64,000 nucleotides of DNA from Dinoroseobacter sp049801095 (lineage in GTDB: Bacteria; Pseudomonadota; Alphaproteobacteria; Rhodobacterales; Rhodobacteraceae), in contig NZ_JBNAGH010000003.1 of assembly GCF_049801095.1 (NCBI RefSeq), positions 372,001 through 436,000 of the forward strand. The letters are read 5' to 3'. Below the pieces are notes generated by a model. That model had not been told where the DNA came from, searched no databases, and worked only from the letters and a program-made list of their open reading frames with translations. Position 1 is the first letter of the stretch. The number at the start of each line of letters is the position of its first letter. This document shows positions 17,933 through 26,907 of the stretch, one piece after another. The translations under genes were made by a program, and so were the position numbers.

Positions 17933-19956
17933 TTGGGCAGCATCCCCTGACGAGGTGACCAGTCGAACCGCGCCTCGAGATCCGTATCCCGCTGGGTTTC
18001 CACGAAAGCATCCCCGGCGGGCGTGGGTTTGCGCACGACAAAGCCCATCCGCTCCCACAGGGTGATCATGTTGGTGATCCCGTCCCAATAGCTGGCATTG
18101 GCGTGATACCCGATCCCCGCCACGCCCCGCGACCAGCTCACCCGGTTGGAAAGAAACTTCGCACGGGCCGCGTCGCTGAGGCCCTCATCCAGCCCGGCGG
18201 TGTAATAGGCCTCCGGCAGCACATCGATCGGCAAGAGCGCGGGCCACCAGACGGCGGTCGGATAATTGTCCTGCATCAGGACCTGCTGACAGCTGAAGGC
18301 GTCGCATTGCCAGGGCAGCCCCATCCAGCGCGTCAGATCCCCAGGCATTTGCGGCCCGATGGCTGGGGGCGCACCGTTGCCCCCCTCAAAGGCGATCTCG
18401 GGGGTCAGCAGACGCCCGAGGTCCTGGTTCAGGCTGGGTCGGTTGCCATGGGCGATGCGGAAGGGCTCCGCCTCCTCGTCATAGTTGCGGGCATACATCT
18501 CCTTCAGGCGGAGGTAGTAGGTCAGCTCAACCCCAGGATGGAACGCCCCGCCCGAACAGGGTTCGAGCGCGGACTGGGTCAGTGCCCCCGGCTGCTGCTC
18601 CAGCGGGATTTCATCAAAGCTGGTGTAGTCGCTGACCACGTCCTCTGCTGCTTGCCCCGTATAGTCGTCGACGAAGTCACCCGCCGCCCATGCGCGCAGC
18701 ATGTCATATTGCAGCTTGGGGAACTGGAACCATTGCAGCGGACTGCCATCGAAATTCACCCCATCGCCCAGCATGTAGGGGATTTTCAGACGCTCCTCGA
18801 CATAGGCCGTCTCACTCAGATTTTCCGGATCCCGGAAGAGCGCGAAGATGCTCTCGCGGAAGGCCGCATTCTCCGGGGCTGGGTCCGCGAGGCGGGCCAC
18901 ATAGGCCGGATCCCCGAGATCGCCGATGGCCATCCAGCCCTGTCGCAGATTGGCCGCCTGGGTGACCCAGGCCATCAAGGCCACGCGCCGGAAGGTGGGA
19001 TAGATATGGGTCATGAAGGAAAGCGGCAGCTGGGGCGCCTCGGTCCAACCCTCCTGCACGTTCATATCCGCGATGACGTCATAGAGCGTCGTGATCGGCG
19101 GGATCTCCGGCGCGAAGTTCGGCCCGACGCAGGCCACCCAGGCGGGCTCTGCCGTGAAGGATTCGCCATCGATCTCGACCTCAGCGGTCACCGGGCCGTC
19201 GCACCAATCGTCATGCCAGGCGTCATTATCGGCGAAACTGGTGATCCCCGCATTGCTCGGGGAATCTGACACGCCATCGGGCGGCACCACCAGAAGGCGG
19301 CCCTCCGCATCTGTGCGCACCTGCCCCAGCCCGACCTGGATCGCATCGGGCTGACCGCCCCAGAAGGTGCCCTCAAAGGCATAGGCCGGATCGCTGCCAT
19401 CGGCATTCGTCTCCGCGCCGGAGATTTGCCGCGCGCCCCCGTCGATCAGCAGGTTCGCCTCGCGATCCGCGTTGGACACGAAATACTGGTTGCGCTTGCG
19501 CGAGGGCAGTCCCGGCGCCAGAGCCCCATTGTCGAGCGGGTTGTTGAACCCGTACCAATTGGCCTTGGTATTGGCGAGATGAGCGCCCCATGTGATGCCA
19601 TCGCCAGTGACCTCACCGATGATCCGGTCTTCGGCATCGAACGCATAGACCCGGAAGCGCTGGACCTGTTTCTTGATCTTCTCAAGCCCGTCCTTGAACT
19701 GGCCATCCTCCGGCATGGGCGGGAGGCCGGGCACTTCGGGGGCGAGAAACCATTTCTCCGATCCCCCGACCCGGCAAATGCCCAGCGCCGGATAGATCCG
19801 GACCTTGGACACGCTGGCCCCGCTTGGCGCGGGCGCATAGGCAGCCTGGGGATCGATATTGGCCCGGGCGGGCCATGGGGCGCCCGCGATCAGCGCCGCA
19901 CTGGAAGCCATGCCGAGAAATTGTCGGCGCGAGGGAACTGTTTTTTGGTCTGACAC
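17929..19956 (-). CDS. LodA-like CTQ-dependent amino acid oxidase with Tat signal
   Basis: Protein of 675 residues resembling the LodA/GoxA family of quinoprotein oxidases (L-lysine 6-oxidase, glycine oxidase), which use a self-derived cysteine tryptophylquinone and release H2O2. The start is a GTG at 19956 with AGGGG upstream. Residues 9-30 carry a twin-arginine signal (SRRQFLGMASSAALIAGA), so the protein should be folded and exported. Family phrases include VSKVRIYPALGICRVGGSEKW at the mature N-terminus, EPAWVACVGPNFAP, WMGLPWQCDAFSCQQV and WWPALLPIDVLPE. The CTQ cysteine is likely Cys556; the paired Trp is probably Trp608 or Trp624, which I cannot decide by eye. The substrate is unknown. 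The lodB-like gene overlaps its stop. Confidence 0.85.
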   Translation of the reverse strand: MSDQKTVPSRRQFLGMASSAALIAGAPWPARANIDPQAAYAPAPSGASVSKVRIYPALGICRVGGSEKWFLAPEVPGLPPMPEDGQFKDGLEKIKKQVQRFRVYAFDAEDRIIGEVTGDGITWGAHLANTKANWYGFNNPLDNGALAPGLPSRKRNQYFVSNADREANLLIDGGARQISGAETNADGSDPAYAFEGTFWGGQPDAIQVGLGQVRTDAEGRLLVVPPDGVSDSPSNAGITSFADNDAWHDDWCDGPVTAEVEIDGESFTAEPAWVACVGPNFAPEIPPITTLYDVIADMNVQEGWTEAPQLPLSFMTHIYPTFRRVALMAWVTQAANLRQGWMAIGDLGDPAYVARLADPAPENAAFRESIFALFRDPENLSETAYVEERLKIPYMLGDGVNFDGSPLQWFQFPKLQYDMLRAWAAGDFVDDYTGQAAEDVVSDYTSFDEIPLEQQPGALTQSALEPCSGGAFHPGVELTYYLRLKEMYARNYDEEAEPFRIAHGNRPSLNQDLGRLLTPEIAFEGGNGAPPAIGPQMPGDLTRWMGLPWQCDAFSCQQVLMQDNYPTAVWWPALLPIDVLPEAYYTAGLDEGLSDAARAKFLSNRVSWSRGVAGIGYHANASYWDGITNMITLWERMGFVVRKPTPAGDAFVETQRDTDLEARFDWSPRQGMLPN

Positions 19957-20045
19957 AATGCGCCCCTGAATGAATAAGTGTATCCACAGAGCGTCGGCGC
20001 AAAGGGCTGAAAAAGCAACATCCTGTTTCTGTCAGATGAGGCGGC

Positions 20046-20951
20046 TCACCTCTCTTGCGGCAGGATCGCCCCCGGATGGCCGATGATCCGGCAAGCCAGC
20101 GAATGGCCCGCATGAAGCGCAGTCGCCTGGCTCGCGCCGGTCAATCTGGCCGCGAGATAGCCCCCATTGAACCCGTCTCCGGCAGCAGTGGTGTCCACCA
20201 CGGCCACAGCCGGTTCATAGTGCTCCGGTGGTACTGTTTCTCCGATCGAGACCGGGCCATCCGCCCCCTGCTTCAAGGCGCCTGTCATGGAGCCGAAGGC
20301 CCCCAGCCTTGCCAACACCTCAGCTGGCGAAGCGTCCCCAAAAAGCGCCATCTCGTCATCCACCGAAGGCAAGGCCAGATCGCAGCGCGCCCAGGCGGCG
20401 GCCATAACCTCCCGCGCGACAGAAGGGCGTTCCCACAGGATCGGGCGGTAGTTGGAGTCGAACGCAAATCGCCCGCCCCTGGCGCGATAGCTGTCGATCC
20501 AAGTGAAAAGCTGCTGCCGGATCTCGGGGGGCAGGATCGCCAGAGTGATCCCCGAGAGGTAGATCACATCCGCCGCTGTCAGCTCATCAAACAAAGAGCT
20601 CTCCTGAAAGAGAAGGCGTGCGGCGGAGTCCTTGCGCCAGTAAGAGAAGCTGCGCTCCCCAGCCCCATCTGTGGAGATCGCATAGAGGCCGGGCAAACGC
20701 TGCGGGTCGCGCGCGATCAGATCGGTTTCCACGCCATGTTCCTCGATGAAGCGTAGCATCCCGTCGGACAACCGGTCCTGGCCCACAAGGCTGACAAAGC
20801 TCACCCGGTGCGGCGCGGGGAGCCCCCGGCGCAGATAAATCGCGGTGTTCAACACATCTCCCGCCACACCGATCCGCGCAGGCCCGGGCACATCCGAGAC
20901 GAGAAGCTCCAGCATCGCCTCGCCGATACAAGCGATGTGCAGTCCCGACAT
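20046..20951 (-). CDS. kdgK: 2-keto-3-deoxygluconate kinase (PfkB family)
   Basis: PfkB-type sugar kinase of 301 residues, most like KDG kinases that phosphorylate 2-keto-3-deoxygluconate to KDPG in the cytoplasm. The N-terminus reads IACIGEAMLELL. The C-terminal signature is VDTTAAGDGFNGGYLA, where the DTTAAGD form with the catalytic Asp is common in KdgK. The YAISTDGAGERSFSYWR stretch fits the KDG-binding lid. The context (mannonate dehydratase, fructuronate reductase, GntR, TRAP) strongly favours KDG as substrate. Its start overlaps the stop of the zinc dehydrogenase by one base. It is the last gene of the gntR-dctPQM operon; KDPG aldolase is not in the window. Confidence 0.82.
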   Translation of the reverse strand: MSGLHIACIGEAMLELLVSDVPGPARIGVAGDVLNTAIYLRRGLPAPHRVSFVSLVGQDRLSDGMLRFIEEHGVETDLIARDPQRLPGLYAISTDGAGERSFSYWRKDSAARLLFQESSLFDELTAADVIYLSGITLAILPPEIRQQLFTWIDSYRARGGRFAFDSNYRPILWERPSVAREVMAAAWARCDLALPSVDDEMALFGDASPAEVLARLGAFGSMTGALKQGADGPVSIGETVPPEHYEPAVAVVDTTAAGDGFNGGYLAARLTGASQATALHAGHSLACRIIGHPGAILPQER

Positions 20952-22003
20952 CAGGGCGCCTCAGCATCGAAGGTCAGGTGGACCTTGACCGCTTGCGTCC
21001 GGTCTCCGGCCAGATTGAAGGCGGCGACCGCGTCGCCCAGGGGAAAGGCATGGCTGAGGATCGGGGAGACGTCGATCTCTCCACTGTCAATCAGGCGCAC
21101 AGCATCGGCAAATTCCGGGTGAAAGCGGTGCGTGCCGATAAGGCGGATCTCCTTGCTGACCAGCACGTTCAGGGGCAGCGGCGTCTCCCCCGCCACGCCC
21201 ACCAGCACCATCGTCCCGCCCGGGCGCAGCATCTCGAGCGCATCGCGAATGGCGGCGGGCGCGCCGCTGCATTCAAAGACCACATCGACCTGCCCTTTCT
21301 CGGCGCGCAGGGAGGCGAGCGCCTCCGGCGCGCGGAGGACATTGACCACCAGCTGGGCCCCCATCCGGCGGGCCACGTTCAGCGGGAAGTCGTGCAGGTC
21401 CGTCACGATCAGCTCCGCTGGCTTGCGCCGCGCGGCCACCGCCGCCATGAGCGACCCGATCGGCCCTGCCCCGGTGATCAGCACCCGCTGACCCGCCAAG
21501 GCCACCCCGTGAGAGGCCGCGTGCAGGCACACGGACAAGGGCTCGGCACAGGCCGCGGCCCGGGGCGGCACCGGATTGGCGAAGCGGTGGGCGCGCCGGG
21601 CGGGCACCGTGATCACATCGCGGAACATCCCCTGCTCATGGGGCATGCGATAAGCCGAGCCCATGAAGCGCATGTTCAGGCAATGGTTGAAGGCCGCTTG
21701 ATCGCAGAACCGGCAGGCCCCGCATGGCAGGCTGGGGTTTACGGCCACCAGATCGCCGACCGCCAGCCCGTGCACACCGGACCCGAGCTTGCGGATCCGC
21801 CCAGCGGCCTCGTGGCCGACGATGATCGGTTCGCGCACGCGGATCTGTCCGATCCCGCCATCATGGTAGTAGTGCAGATCCGAGCCGCAGATCCCGCCCG
21901 CCGCGATCGCGATCTGGACCTCCTCAGGTCCCGGCGCCGCCACGGCTTCGGTCTCCACCCGCAGGTCATGGGCAGCATGCAAACGGCAAATCCGGGCGGT
22001 CAT
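20951..22003 (-). CDS. Zinc-dependent hexonate 5-dehydrogenase (L-idonate/L-gulonate type)
   Basis: Medium-chain zinc alcohol dehydrogenase of 350 residues. The catalytic-zinc region is GGICGSDLHYYHDGG and GHEAAG; the structural zinc site is the four-cysteine motif CGACRFCDQAAFNHC; the NAD fold has VLITGAGPIGSLMAA. Overall it resembles L-idonate 5-dehydrogenase (IdnD). In this operon, next to uxuAB and kdgK genes, an L-gulonate 5-dehydrogenase giving D-fructuronate is at least as likely, but the two cannot be told apart by eye. It lies 9 bases after dctM and overlaps kdgK by one base. Confidence 0.8.
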   Translation of the reverse strand: MTARICRLHAAHDLRVETEAVAAPGPEEVQIAIAAGGICGSDLHYYHDGGIGQIRVREPIIVGHEAAGRIRKLGSGVHGLAVGDLVAVNPSLPCGACRFCDQAAFNHCLNMRFMGSAYRMPHEQGMFRDVITVPARRAHRFANPVPPRAAACAEPLSVCLHAASHGVALAGQRVLITGAGPIGSLMAAVAARRKPAELIVTDLHDFPLNVARRMGAQLVVNVLRAPEALASLRAEKGQVDVVFECSGAPAAIRDALEMLRPGGTMVLVGVAGETPLPLNVLVSKEIRLIGTHRFHPEFADAVRLIDSGEIDVSPILSHAFPLGDAVAAFNLAGDRTQAVKVHLTFDAEAP

Positions 22004-22012
22004 GGGCGGCTC

Positions 22013-23290
22013 CTAGGGCAGGATCTGGTTCGGCAGCCAGGTCGCCAGCGCCGGGATGTAGGACACCATCAATAGCACGATCAGGTTGCTCAAGAGGAAG
22101 GGGAAGATCGCGCGCACCACGGGCGTCAGGGGCAGCTTGGCGATCCCCGCGCAGACAAAGAGGCAGACGCCCACGGGCGGCGTGGTCAGCCCGATCATCA
22201 GGTTCAGCACCGCGAACGTCGCGAAATGGAGCGGATCGACCCCGACCGCCGTCGCGAGGGACAGAAGGGGCACGAAGAGGATGATCAACGCGGCAATCGT
22301 CTCCATGAACATGCCGATGAAGAGGAGCAGGATGTTGATCATCAGAATCACGAGGATCGGGTTGTCCGTGATCGAAAGCACCCCGTCGGCGATCGCCTGG
22401 GGGATCCGCTCGGACACAAGGATCCAGCCGAAGACATTTGCAAAGCCCACCAGCGCGAGGATGGCGGCGGCCGAGACCGCGCTGTCGGTGATGATCTTGG
22501 GCACAAGACGAAGGGGCAGCTCGCGATAGACGAAGGCGCCCACGATAAAGGCATAGACACTGGCCACGATGGCCGTTTCCGTCGGCGTCGCGATCCCGCT
22601 CAGGAGGCCGTAAAGGATGATCCCGGTCATCGCCAGCGCCCAGAAGGCACCGCCAAAGGCCCGTCCGATCTCACCCACGCCCTGCCATTGCTGCTTGGGG
22701 AAATTCTTGCGCACGGAGACCACATAGCAGGTCACCATCATGCCGACCCCCATCAGGATACCCGGCACAGCACCCGCCAGAAACATCTTGCCCACGGAGA
22801 TCCCCGAGAGCGCGCCGACGATGATCATCGGCACGCTGGGCGGGATGATCGGTCCCACGGTGGACGATGCCGCCGTCACTGCCGCCGAGAAATCTGCCGG
22901 ATAGCCTGCTTTCTTCATGCCGGGGATCATCACGCCGCCGATCGAGGCCGCATCGGCCACCGCGGTGCCCGTGATCCCGCCAAAGAGCATGGACGCTCCG
23001 ATATTCGTCAGGCCCAGCCCGCCCCGGATCCAGCCCACCAGCGCATTGGCAAAACGGATGATCCGCTCGGTGATCCCGCCATTGTTCATCAGGTTCCCGG
23101 CAAGGATGAAGCCCGGGATACTCAGCAACACGAACACATCGATCCCGGCATAGATCTTCTGCGGCATCACCACGAGCGGGATATCCGACAGCAGGAGATA
23201 GGCCATGGAGGACAGGCCGAGCGTGATGGTCACCGGGATGCCGATCAAAAGCCCGGCGATGAATACTGCGAAGAGAACCGCAACCTCCAT
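22013..23290 (-). CDS. dctM: TRAP transporter large permease DctM
   Basis: Large membrane subunit of a tripartite ATP-independent periplasmic transporter, 425 residues with about 11-12 transmembrane helices, using a sodium gradient to import organic acids. It starts at the ATG at 23290 (MEVAVLFAVFIAGLLIGIP), with GAGGAG upstream and 2 bases after dctQ. Typical phrases are NMGASMLFGGITGTAVADAASIGG-like sequence near residues 150-175 and VGPIIPPSVPMI. The open frame extends upstream only as a shadow of dctQ. The ligand is probably a uronate or aldonate, inferred from the neighbouring catabolic genes. Confidence 0.92.
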   Translation of the reverse strand: MEVAVLFAVFIAGLLIGIPVTITLGLSSMAYLLLSDIPLVVMPQKIYAGIDVFVLLSIPGFILAGNLMNNGGITERIIRFANALVGWIRGGLGLTNIGASMLFGGITGTAVADAASIGGVMIPGMKKAGYPADFSAAVTAASSTVGPIIPPSVPMIIVGALSGISVGKMFLAGAVPGILMGVGMMVTCYVVSVRKNFPKQQWQGVGEIGRAFGGAFWALAMTGIILYGLLSGIATPTETAIVASVYAFIVGAFVYRELPLRLVPKIITDSAVSAAAILALVGFANVFGWILVSERIPQAIADGVLSITDNPILVILMINILLLFIGMFMETIAALIILFVPLLSLATAVGVDPLHFATFAVLNLMIGLTTPPVGVCLFVCAGIAKLPLTPVVRAIFPFLLSNLIVLLMVSYIPALATWLPNQILP

Positions 23291-23292
23291 GG

Positions 23293-23790
23293 TCACTCCT
23301 CCTCGCCGGTCATGGGGCGGCGGTAGTCGATCCGCGCCCAGTCGAGGCAGAAGCGCAGGATCCCGAACGCCGCAAGCATGGCCAGCAAAAGCCAGACGCT
23401 GAAATGAATGAACTCCATGGGCATCGCCATGGCGGGGGAGTTCTGCAACATGCCGATTTTCACATATTTCCCCGCCCCCGGCAGCAGCGCGAGGCAGAGC
23501 ACCGCCGTCGCCGCCGACGCGAACATCCGCAAATAGCGGGGCCACTCACCCGGCAGCGCGTCACAAAACGCGTCCACATTGACCAGATCCCCGGTCAACA
23601 GGGCCACGCCCACGCCAAAGGCGGTCAGATAGATCAGGGCAAAACGGGTCAGCTCTTCGGTCCAGACGGGCGAGGTGCCGATGGTGCGACCCACGACCTG
23701 CAACAGGACTGCAAAGATCAGAACGGCGAAGGCTGTCAGCGCACCTGCGCGGCACAGGCCGGTCATGAAGGAATTGAGGCGCCGCAGCAC
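23293..23790 (-). CDS. dctQ: TRAP transporter small permease DctQ
   Basis: Small four-helix membrane subunit of the TRAP transporter, about 165 residues. The family motif VVGRTIGTSPVWTEELTRFALIY-type region (EELTR) is present near residues 40-60. Start choice is uncertain: the GTG at 23790 has AGGACAGGA just upstream, a GTG at 23811 lacks a ribosome site, and an ATG at 23766 would give a shorter N-terminus. It lies between dctP and dctM in the usual order. Confidence 0.88.
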   Translation of the reverse strand: MLRRLNSFMTGLCRAGALTAFAVLIFAVLLQVVGRTIGTSPVWTEELTRFALIYLTAFGVGVALLTGDLVNVDAFCDALPGEWPRYLRMFASAATAVLCLALLPGAGKYVKIGMLQNSPAMAMPMEFIHFSVWLLLAMLAAFGILRFCLDWARIDYRRPMTGEEE

Positions 23791-23870
23791 GAGGTCCTGT
23801 CCTTGTCTCACTTGGGAAAGGGCGCACCTGCCGCCCGGGAGGGAGGCGGCAGGCGCAGGGTCATCGGGGC

Positions 23871-24848
23871 CTAGTTCTGGCTATTGAAGAGGCCTTCGAC
23901 GATGGGCTTGATCTCGTCATTGACGTTCGCGAGCACCGCATCCTTGGCCGCCGCCGCATAGGCTGCGCCGTCCACCTCGACGAAGGTCATGCCATTGGCT
24001 TCAAGGTGGGCGCGGTCATCGGCCAGGCTTTTGTCCAGAAGCCCGCGTTCAAAGGCCTGCGCCCGGGAGGCAGCTTCCATCACATGGGCCTGATCCTCGG
24101 CGCTGAGTTTCTGCCAGGTGGATTCCGCGATGGTCAGATAGATCCAGGACCGCACATGCTGCGTGAGGTTCACATGGCTCTGCACCTCGTTGAAATTGGC
24201 CGACCGGATCAAGGCGAGCGGGTTCTCCTGCGAGCCGATCGTGCCGTTCTGCAGTGAAGTGAAGACCTCGGAGAAGGCCATGGGTGTCGGGTTTGCGCCC
24301 AGCGCGTTCCAGACATCCACAAAGAGCGGCACATTCGGCACGCGCATCTTTTGGCCGTTCAGGTCATCGGGATGTGCAATCGGGCGGTTCGAGGTCAGGT
24401 TCCGTGGCCCCCGCGCAAAATAGGCGATCGGGCGGATCTGCGCCTTCTCGACGATCTGGGCCTTGATCTTGTCGCCGATCTCGCCGCTCGCGACCTCATC
24501 CATATGCTCGGTCGAGGCATAGGCATAGGGCACTGCGAGCAGGGCCGCCATGGGCGCCCAGTTCTGCAGGCTTTCCCCGGTGATGGTCATATCCACCGTG
24601 CCGAGCTGCATCCCGTTGATCAGGTCGATCTCCTTGCCGAGGGATTCATTGGGGAAGATCTCGACCGCGATGCGGCCCTCGGTCAGACCCGAGAGCTCTT
24701 CGGCGAATTTCACGGAGGCGAGATGCCATGCATTCTGTTCATTGGCCAGATGGCCCAGTTTCAGGGTGATATCCTGCGCGAAGGCAGCCCCCCCGATCAG
24801 TTGCGTCAGAAGCCCTGCGGCCACCAGTTTCTTGAACTTGAACACCAT
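23871..24848 (-). CDS. dctP: TRAP transporter solute-binding protein DctP
   Basis: Periplasmic substrate-binding protein of the TRAP system, 325 residues with a Sec signal peptide (MVFKFKKLVAAGLLTQLIGGAAFAQ is too long to quote further; cleavage near AFA-Q, residue 24). The mature part begins with ITLKLGHLANEQNAWH, and RGPRNLTSNRPI contains the conserved arginine that binds the ligand carboxylate. ENPLALI and WIYLTIAE are typical DctP phrases. A strong AAGGAGGAG precedes the ATG. The ligand is inferred from context to be a sugar acid such as a hexuronate or aldonate. Confidence 0.9.
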   Translation of the reverse strand: MVFKFKKLVAAGLLTQLIGGAAFAQDITLKLGHLANEQNAWHLASVKFAEELSGLTEGRIAVEIFPNESLGKEIDLINGMQLGTVDMTITGESLQNWAPMAALLAVPYAYASTEHMDEVASGEIGDKIKAQIVEKAQIRPIAYFARGPRNLTSNRPIAHPDDLNGQKMRVPNVPLFVDVWNALGANPTPMAFSEVFTSLQNGTIGSQENPLALIRSANFNEVQSHVNLTQHVRSWIYLTIAESTWQKLSAEDQAHVMEAASRAQAFERGLLDKSLADDRAHLEANGMTFVEVDGAAYAAAAKDAVLANVNDEIKPIVEGLFNSQN

Positions 24849-24868
24849 CTTCTCCTCCTTATTGGTGG

Positions 24869-25582
24869 TTATGTGTCGATCAGATCCGGGTCGAACCGAT
24901 CAAAGAAATCCTCGTGTTCGCGCACGATCTGGGGCAGATCCCCGATCAGACGCTGCAAATGGGTGCGCATGGCGGCAACGGCCTCCGGCACCTCTTGTTG
25001 TTCGATATGGTCGACGACGCGCGTGTGCTCTTCGACGAGCTGGTCGACGGGAAACTGCCCGAGGCTCAGGAATCGAACCCTGTCCATCTGGCTGTTGAGG
25101 CTCTCGATGAACTTCCAGGCGATTTCCTTGCCTGCGGCCTCGGCGAGGGTGCGGTGGAACTTCAGATCCTCATTGATAAAGTCGAACCGCGAGCTCCGGG
25201 CGACCTTGCGCTGGTTCTGAAGCTGCGCGCGCAGCTCGCGCACCACGTCGCCGTCCCCGGCCTCCGCCAACAGGGCGACGATATCCGCCTCCACCGCCTC
25301 ACGCACGAAACGGGACTGCATCACCGTCTTGAAGTCGATCTTGGTGACCAGCGTCTTGCGTTGGGGCCGCACAATGATCAGCCCCTCTTCGGCGAGCTTG
25401 ATGAAGGTCTCGCGGATCGGCTGGCGGCTCACCTCGTATTGGCGCGCCAGTTCCGGCTCGGACAGTTTGGTGCCGGGCGGCAGGTTATTCTTGATAATCC
25501 GCTCGCGCAGAATCCGATAGATCTGCGGCGTGATCGCAGCATCCCGGTCGAACCTGTCGTCAATAAAAAGCTGATGGACCAA
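24869..25582 (-). CDS. GntR/FadR-family transcriptional regulator
   Basis: Regulator of 237 residues with an N-terminal winged helix (about 18-85: IYRILRERIIKNNLPPGTKLSEPELARQ is the first part, then EVSRQPIRETFIKLAEEGL) and a C-terminal all-helical FCD ligand domain with FHRTLAEAAG and HTRVVDHI metal-binding histidines. The only credible start is a TTG at 25582, with a near-perfect AGGAGG 7 bases upstream. It heads the TRAP-dehydrogenase-kdgK operon and is divergent from uxuA, with an 18-bp perfect dyad between them. Most likely it is a repressor relieved by a pathway intermediate such as D-fructuronate or mannonate (inference). Confidence 0.88.
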   Translation of the reverse strand: MVHQLFIDDRFDRDAAITPQIYRILRERIIKNNLPPGTKLSEPELARQYEVSRQPIRETFIKLAEEGLIIVRPQRKTLVTKIDFKTVMQSRFVREAVEADIVALLAEAGDGDVVRELRAQLQNQRKVARSSRFDFINEDLKFHRTLAEAAGKEIAWKFIESLNSQMDRVRFLSLGQFPVDQLVEEHTRVVDHIEQQEVPEAVAAMRTHLQRLIGDLPQIVREHEDFFDRFDPDLIDT

Positions 25583-25623
25583 AATTTCCTCCTTGGCTGT
25601 GTTTCTTGCATTCTTCCATACAA

Positions 25624-25641
25624 GTCAACAAGAATGTTGAC
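25624..25641. promoter_or_regulatory. Palindromic operator between gntR and uxuA
   Basis: GTCAAC, six bases (AAGAAT) and GTTGAC form a perfect 18-bp inverted repeat in the 113-base divergent promoter region. A second imperfect dyad CTTG-N12-CAAG lies at 25605-25624, sharing the AAGAATG core with the first. This is the best candidate for binding by the adjacent GntR regulator. Confidence 0.6.
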
Positions 25642-25695
25642 AGAAAGCCCGTGATCACGGACAAGCAAACGCTAAGCGCACAGGAGATAGACGCA

Positions 25696-26907
25696 ATGCA
25701 GGAGACGTGGCGATGGTTCGGGCCAAAGGATCAGGTGTCGATCAGCGACGTCGTTCAGGCCGGAGCCCGCGGGATCGTGACGGCGCTACATCACCTGCCC
25801 CCGGGCGTTGTCTGGCCGCTTGAGGAGATCCGCGCACGGCAGGAGGCCATTCGCACTGGATCCGGCGCGCTAACCCCGCCCTTGCGCTGGAGCGTGGTGG
25901 AAAGCCTGCCCGTTTCCGAGGATATCAAACGCCAGACCGGCGAGTGGCGCGGCCATATCGAGGCCTATAAAACCAGCCTGCGGAACCTCGCGGCGGCGGG
26001 GATCGACGTGGTCTGCTACAATTTCATGCCGCTCCTCGACTGGACCCGCACGGATCTCAGCCACCGGGTGGAGACGGGCGCGACCTGCATGCGCTTCGAT
26101 CTGACCGACTATGTGATGTTCGACGTCCATGTGCTGGCAAGGACCGGTGCCTCGGGCGACTACGACGCCCCACTACTGGAGGGCGCAAAACAGCGCTTCG
26201 AGACCACGAGCGATAGGTTCAAACAGCAGCTTGTAGAGAACATCGTCTGCGGCCTGCCCGGCGCGGCAGACCATTTCACCCTCGACGATATCAAAGCGCA
26301 TCTGGCGCTCTACGCCGAACACAGCCACGAGGATCTGGCCCGGAATCAGGCGGATTTCCTCGCGGAGGTGGCACCGCTCGCGCAGGAACTCGGGCTCCGG
26401 CTCTGTTGTCACCCGGATGACCCGCCAGTGTCCCTGTTGGGATTGCCGCGGATCATGTCGACCGAGGCCGATTACCAGCGCCTGTTGGAGGCAGTGGACC
26501 TGCCTGCAAACGGGATCACGCTCTGCTCCGGCTCGCTCGGGGCGCGCTCGGACAATGACCTGCCCGGAATGATGGAACGGCTCGGGGACCGCGTGCATTT
26601 CATCCATCTGCGCAATGTGCGGCGGGAGCATGACGGGCTCTTCGGCTCCTTCCATGAATCCGAGCATCTGGACGGCGATGTGGACATGGCCGCCCTGATC
26701 GCCGCGATCCTGCGCGAGGAGGCACGGCGCCGTCTCGCCGGGCGTGGAGACCACGCGATCCCCTTCCGCCCCGATCACGGGCAGAACATTCTCGACGACC
26801 ACACGCGGCAGGCCCAGCCGGGCTATCCAGCCATCGGTCGGCTCAAGGGGCTGGCGGAACTGCGCGGTGTGATCCGGGGGATCCGCCATGCCACCGGACA
26901 TGGCTGA
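25696..26907 (+). CDS. uxuA: D-mannonate dehydratase
   Basis: UxuA-type mannonate dehydratase, 403 residues, converting D-mannonate to 2-keto-3-deoxygluconate; a metal-dependent TIM-barrel enzyme of the cytoplasm. It starts at the ATG at 25696 (MQETWRWFGPKDQVSI) with CAGGAG 9 bases upstream; the open frame before it crosses the operator. Conserved stretches include GIVTALHHLPPG, CYNFMPLLDWTRTDL, LCCHPDDPP, SGSLGARSDNDL, FIHLRNV and the final RPDHG metal site. It overlaps the reductase gene by 20 bases. It is divergent from gntR and the transporter operon. Confidence 0.94.
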   Translation: MQETWRWFGPKDQVSISDVVQAGARGIVTALHHLPPGVVWPLEEIRARQEAIRTGSGALTPPLRWSVVESLPVSEDIKRQTGEWRGHIEAYKTSLRNLAAAGIDVVCYNFMPLLDWTRTDLSHRVETGATCMRFDLTDYVMFDVHVLARTGASGDYDAPLLEGAKQRFETTSDRFKQQLVENIVCGLPGAADHFTLDDIKAHLALYAEHSHEDLARNQADFLAEVAPLAQELGLRLCCHPDDPPVSLLGLPRIMSTEADYQRLLEAVDLPANGITLCSGSLGARSDNDLPGMMERLGDRVHFIHLRNVRREHDGLFGSFHESEHLDGDVDMAALIAAILREEARRRLAGRGDHAIPFRPDHGQNILDDHTRQAQPGYPAIGRLKGLAELRGVIRGIRHATGHG

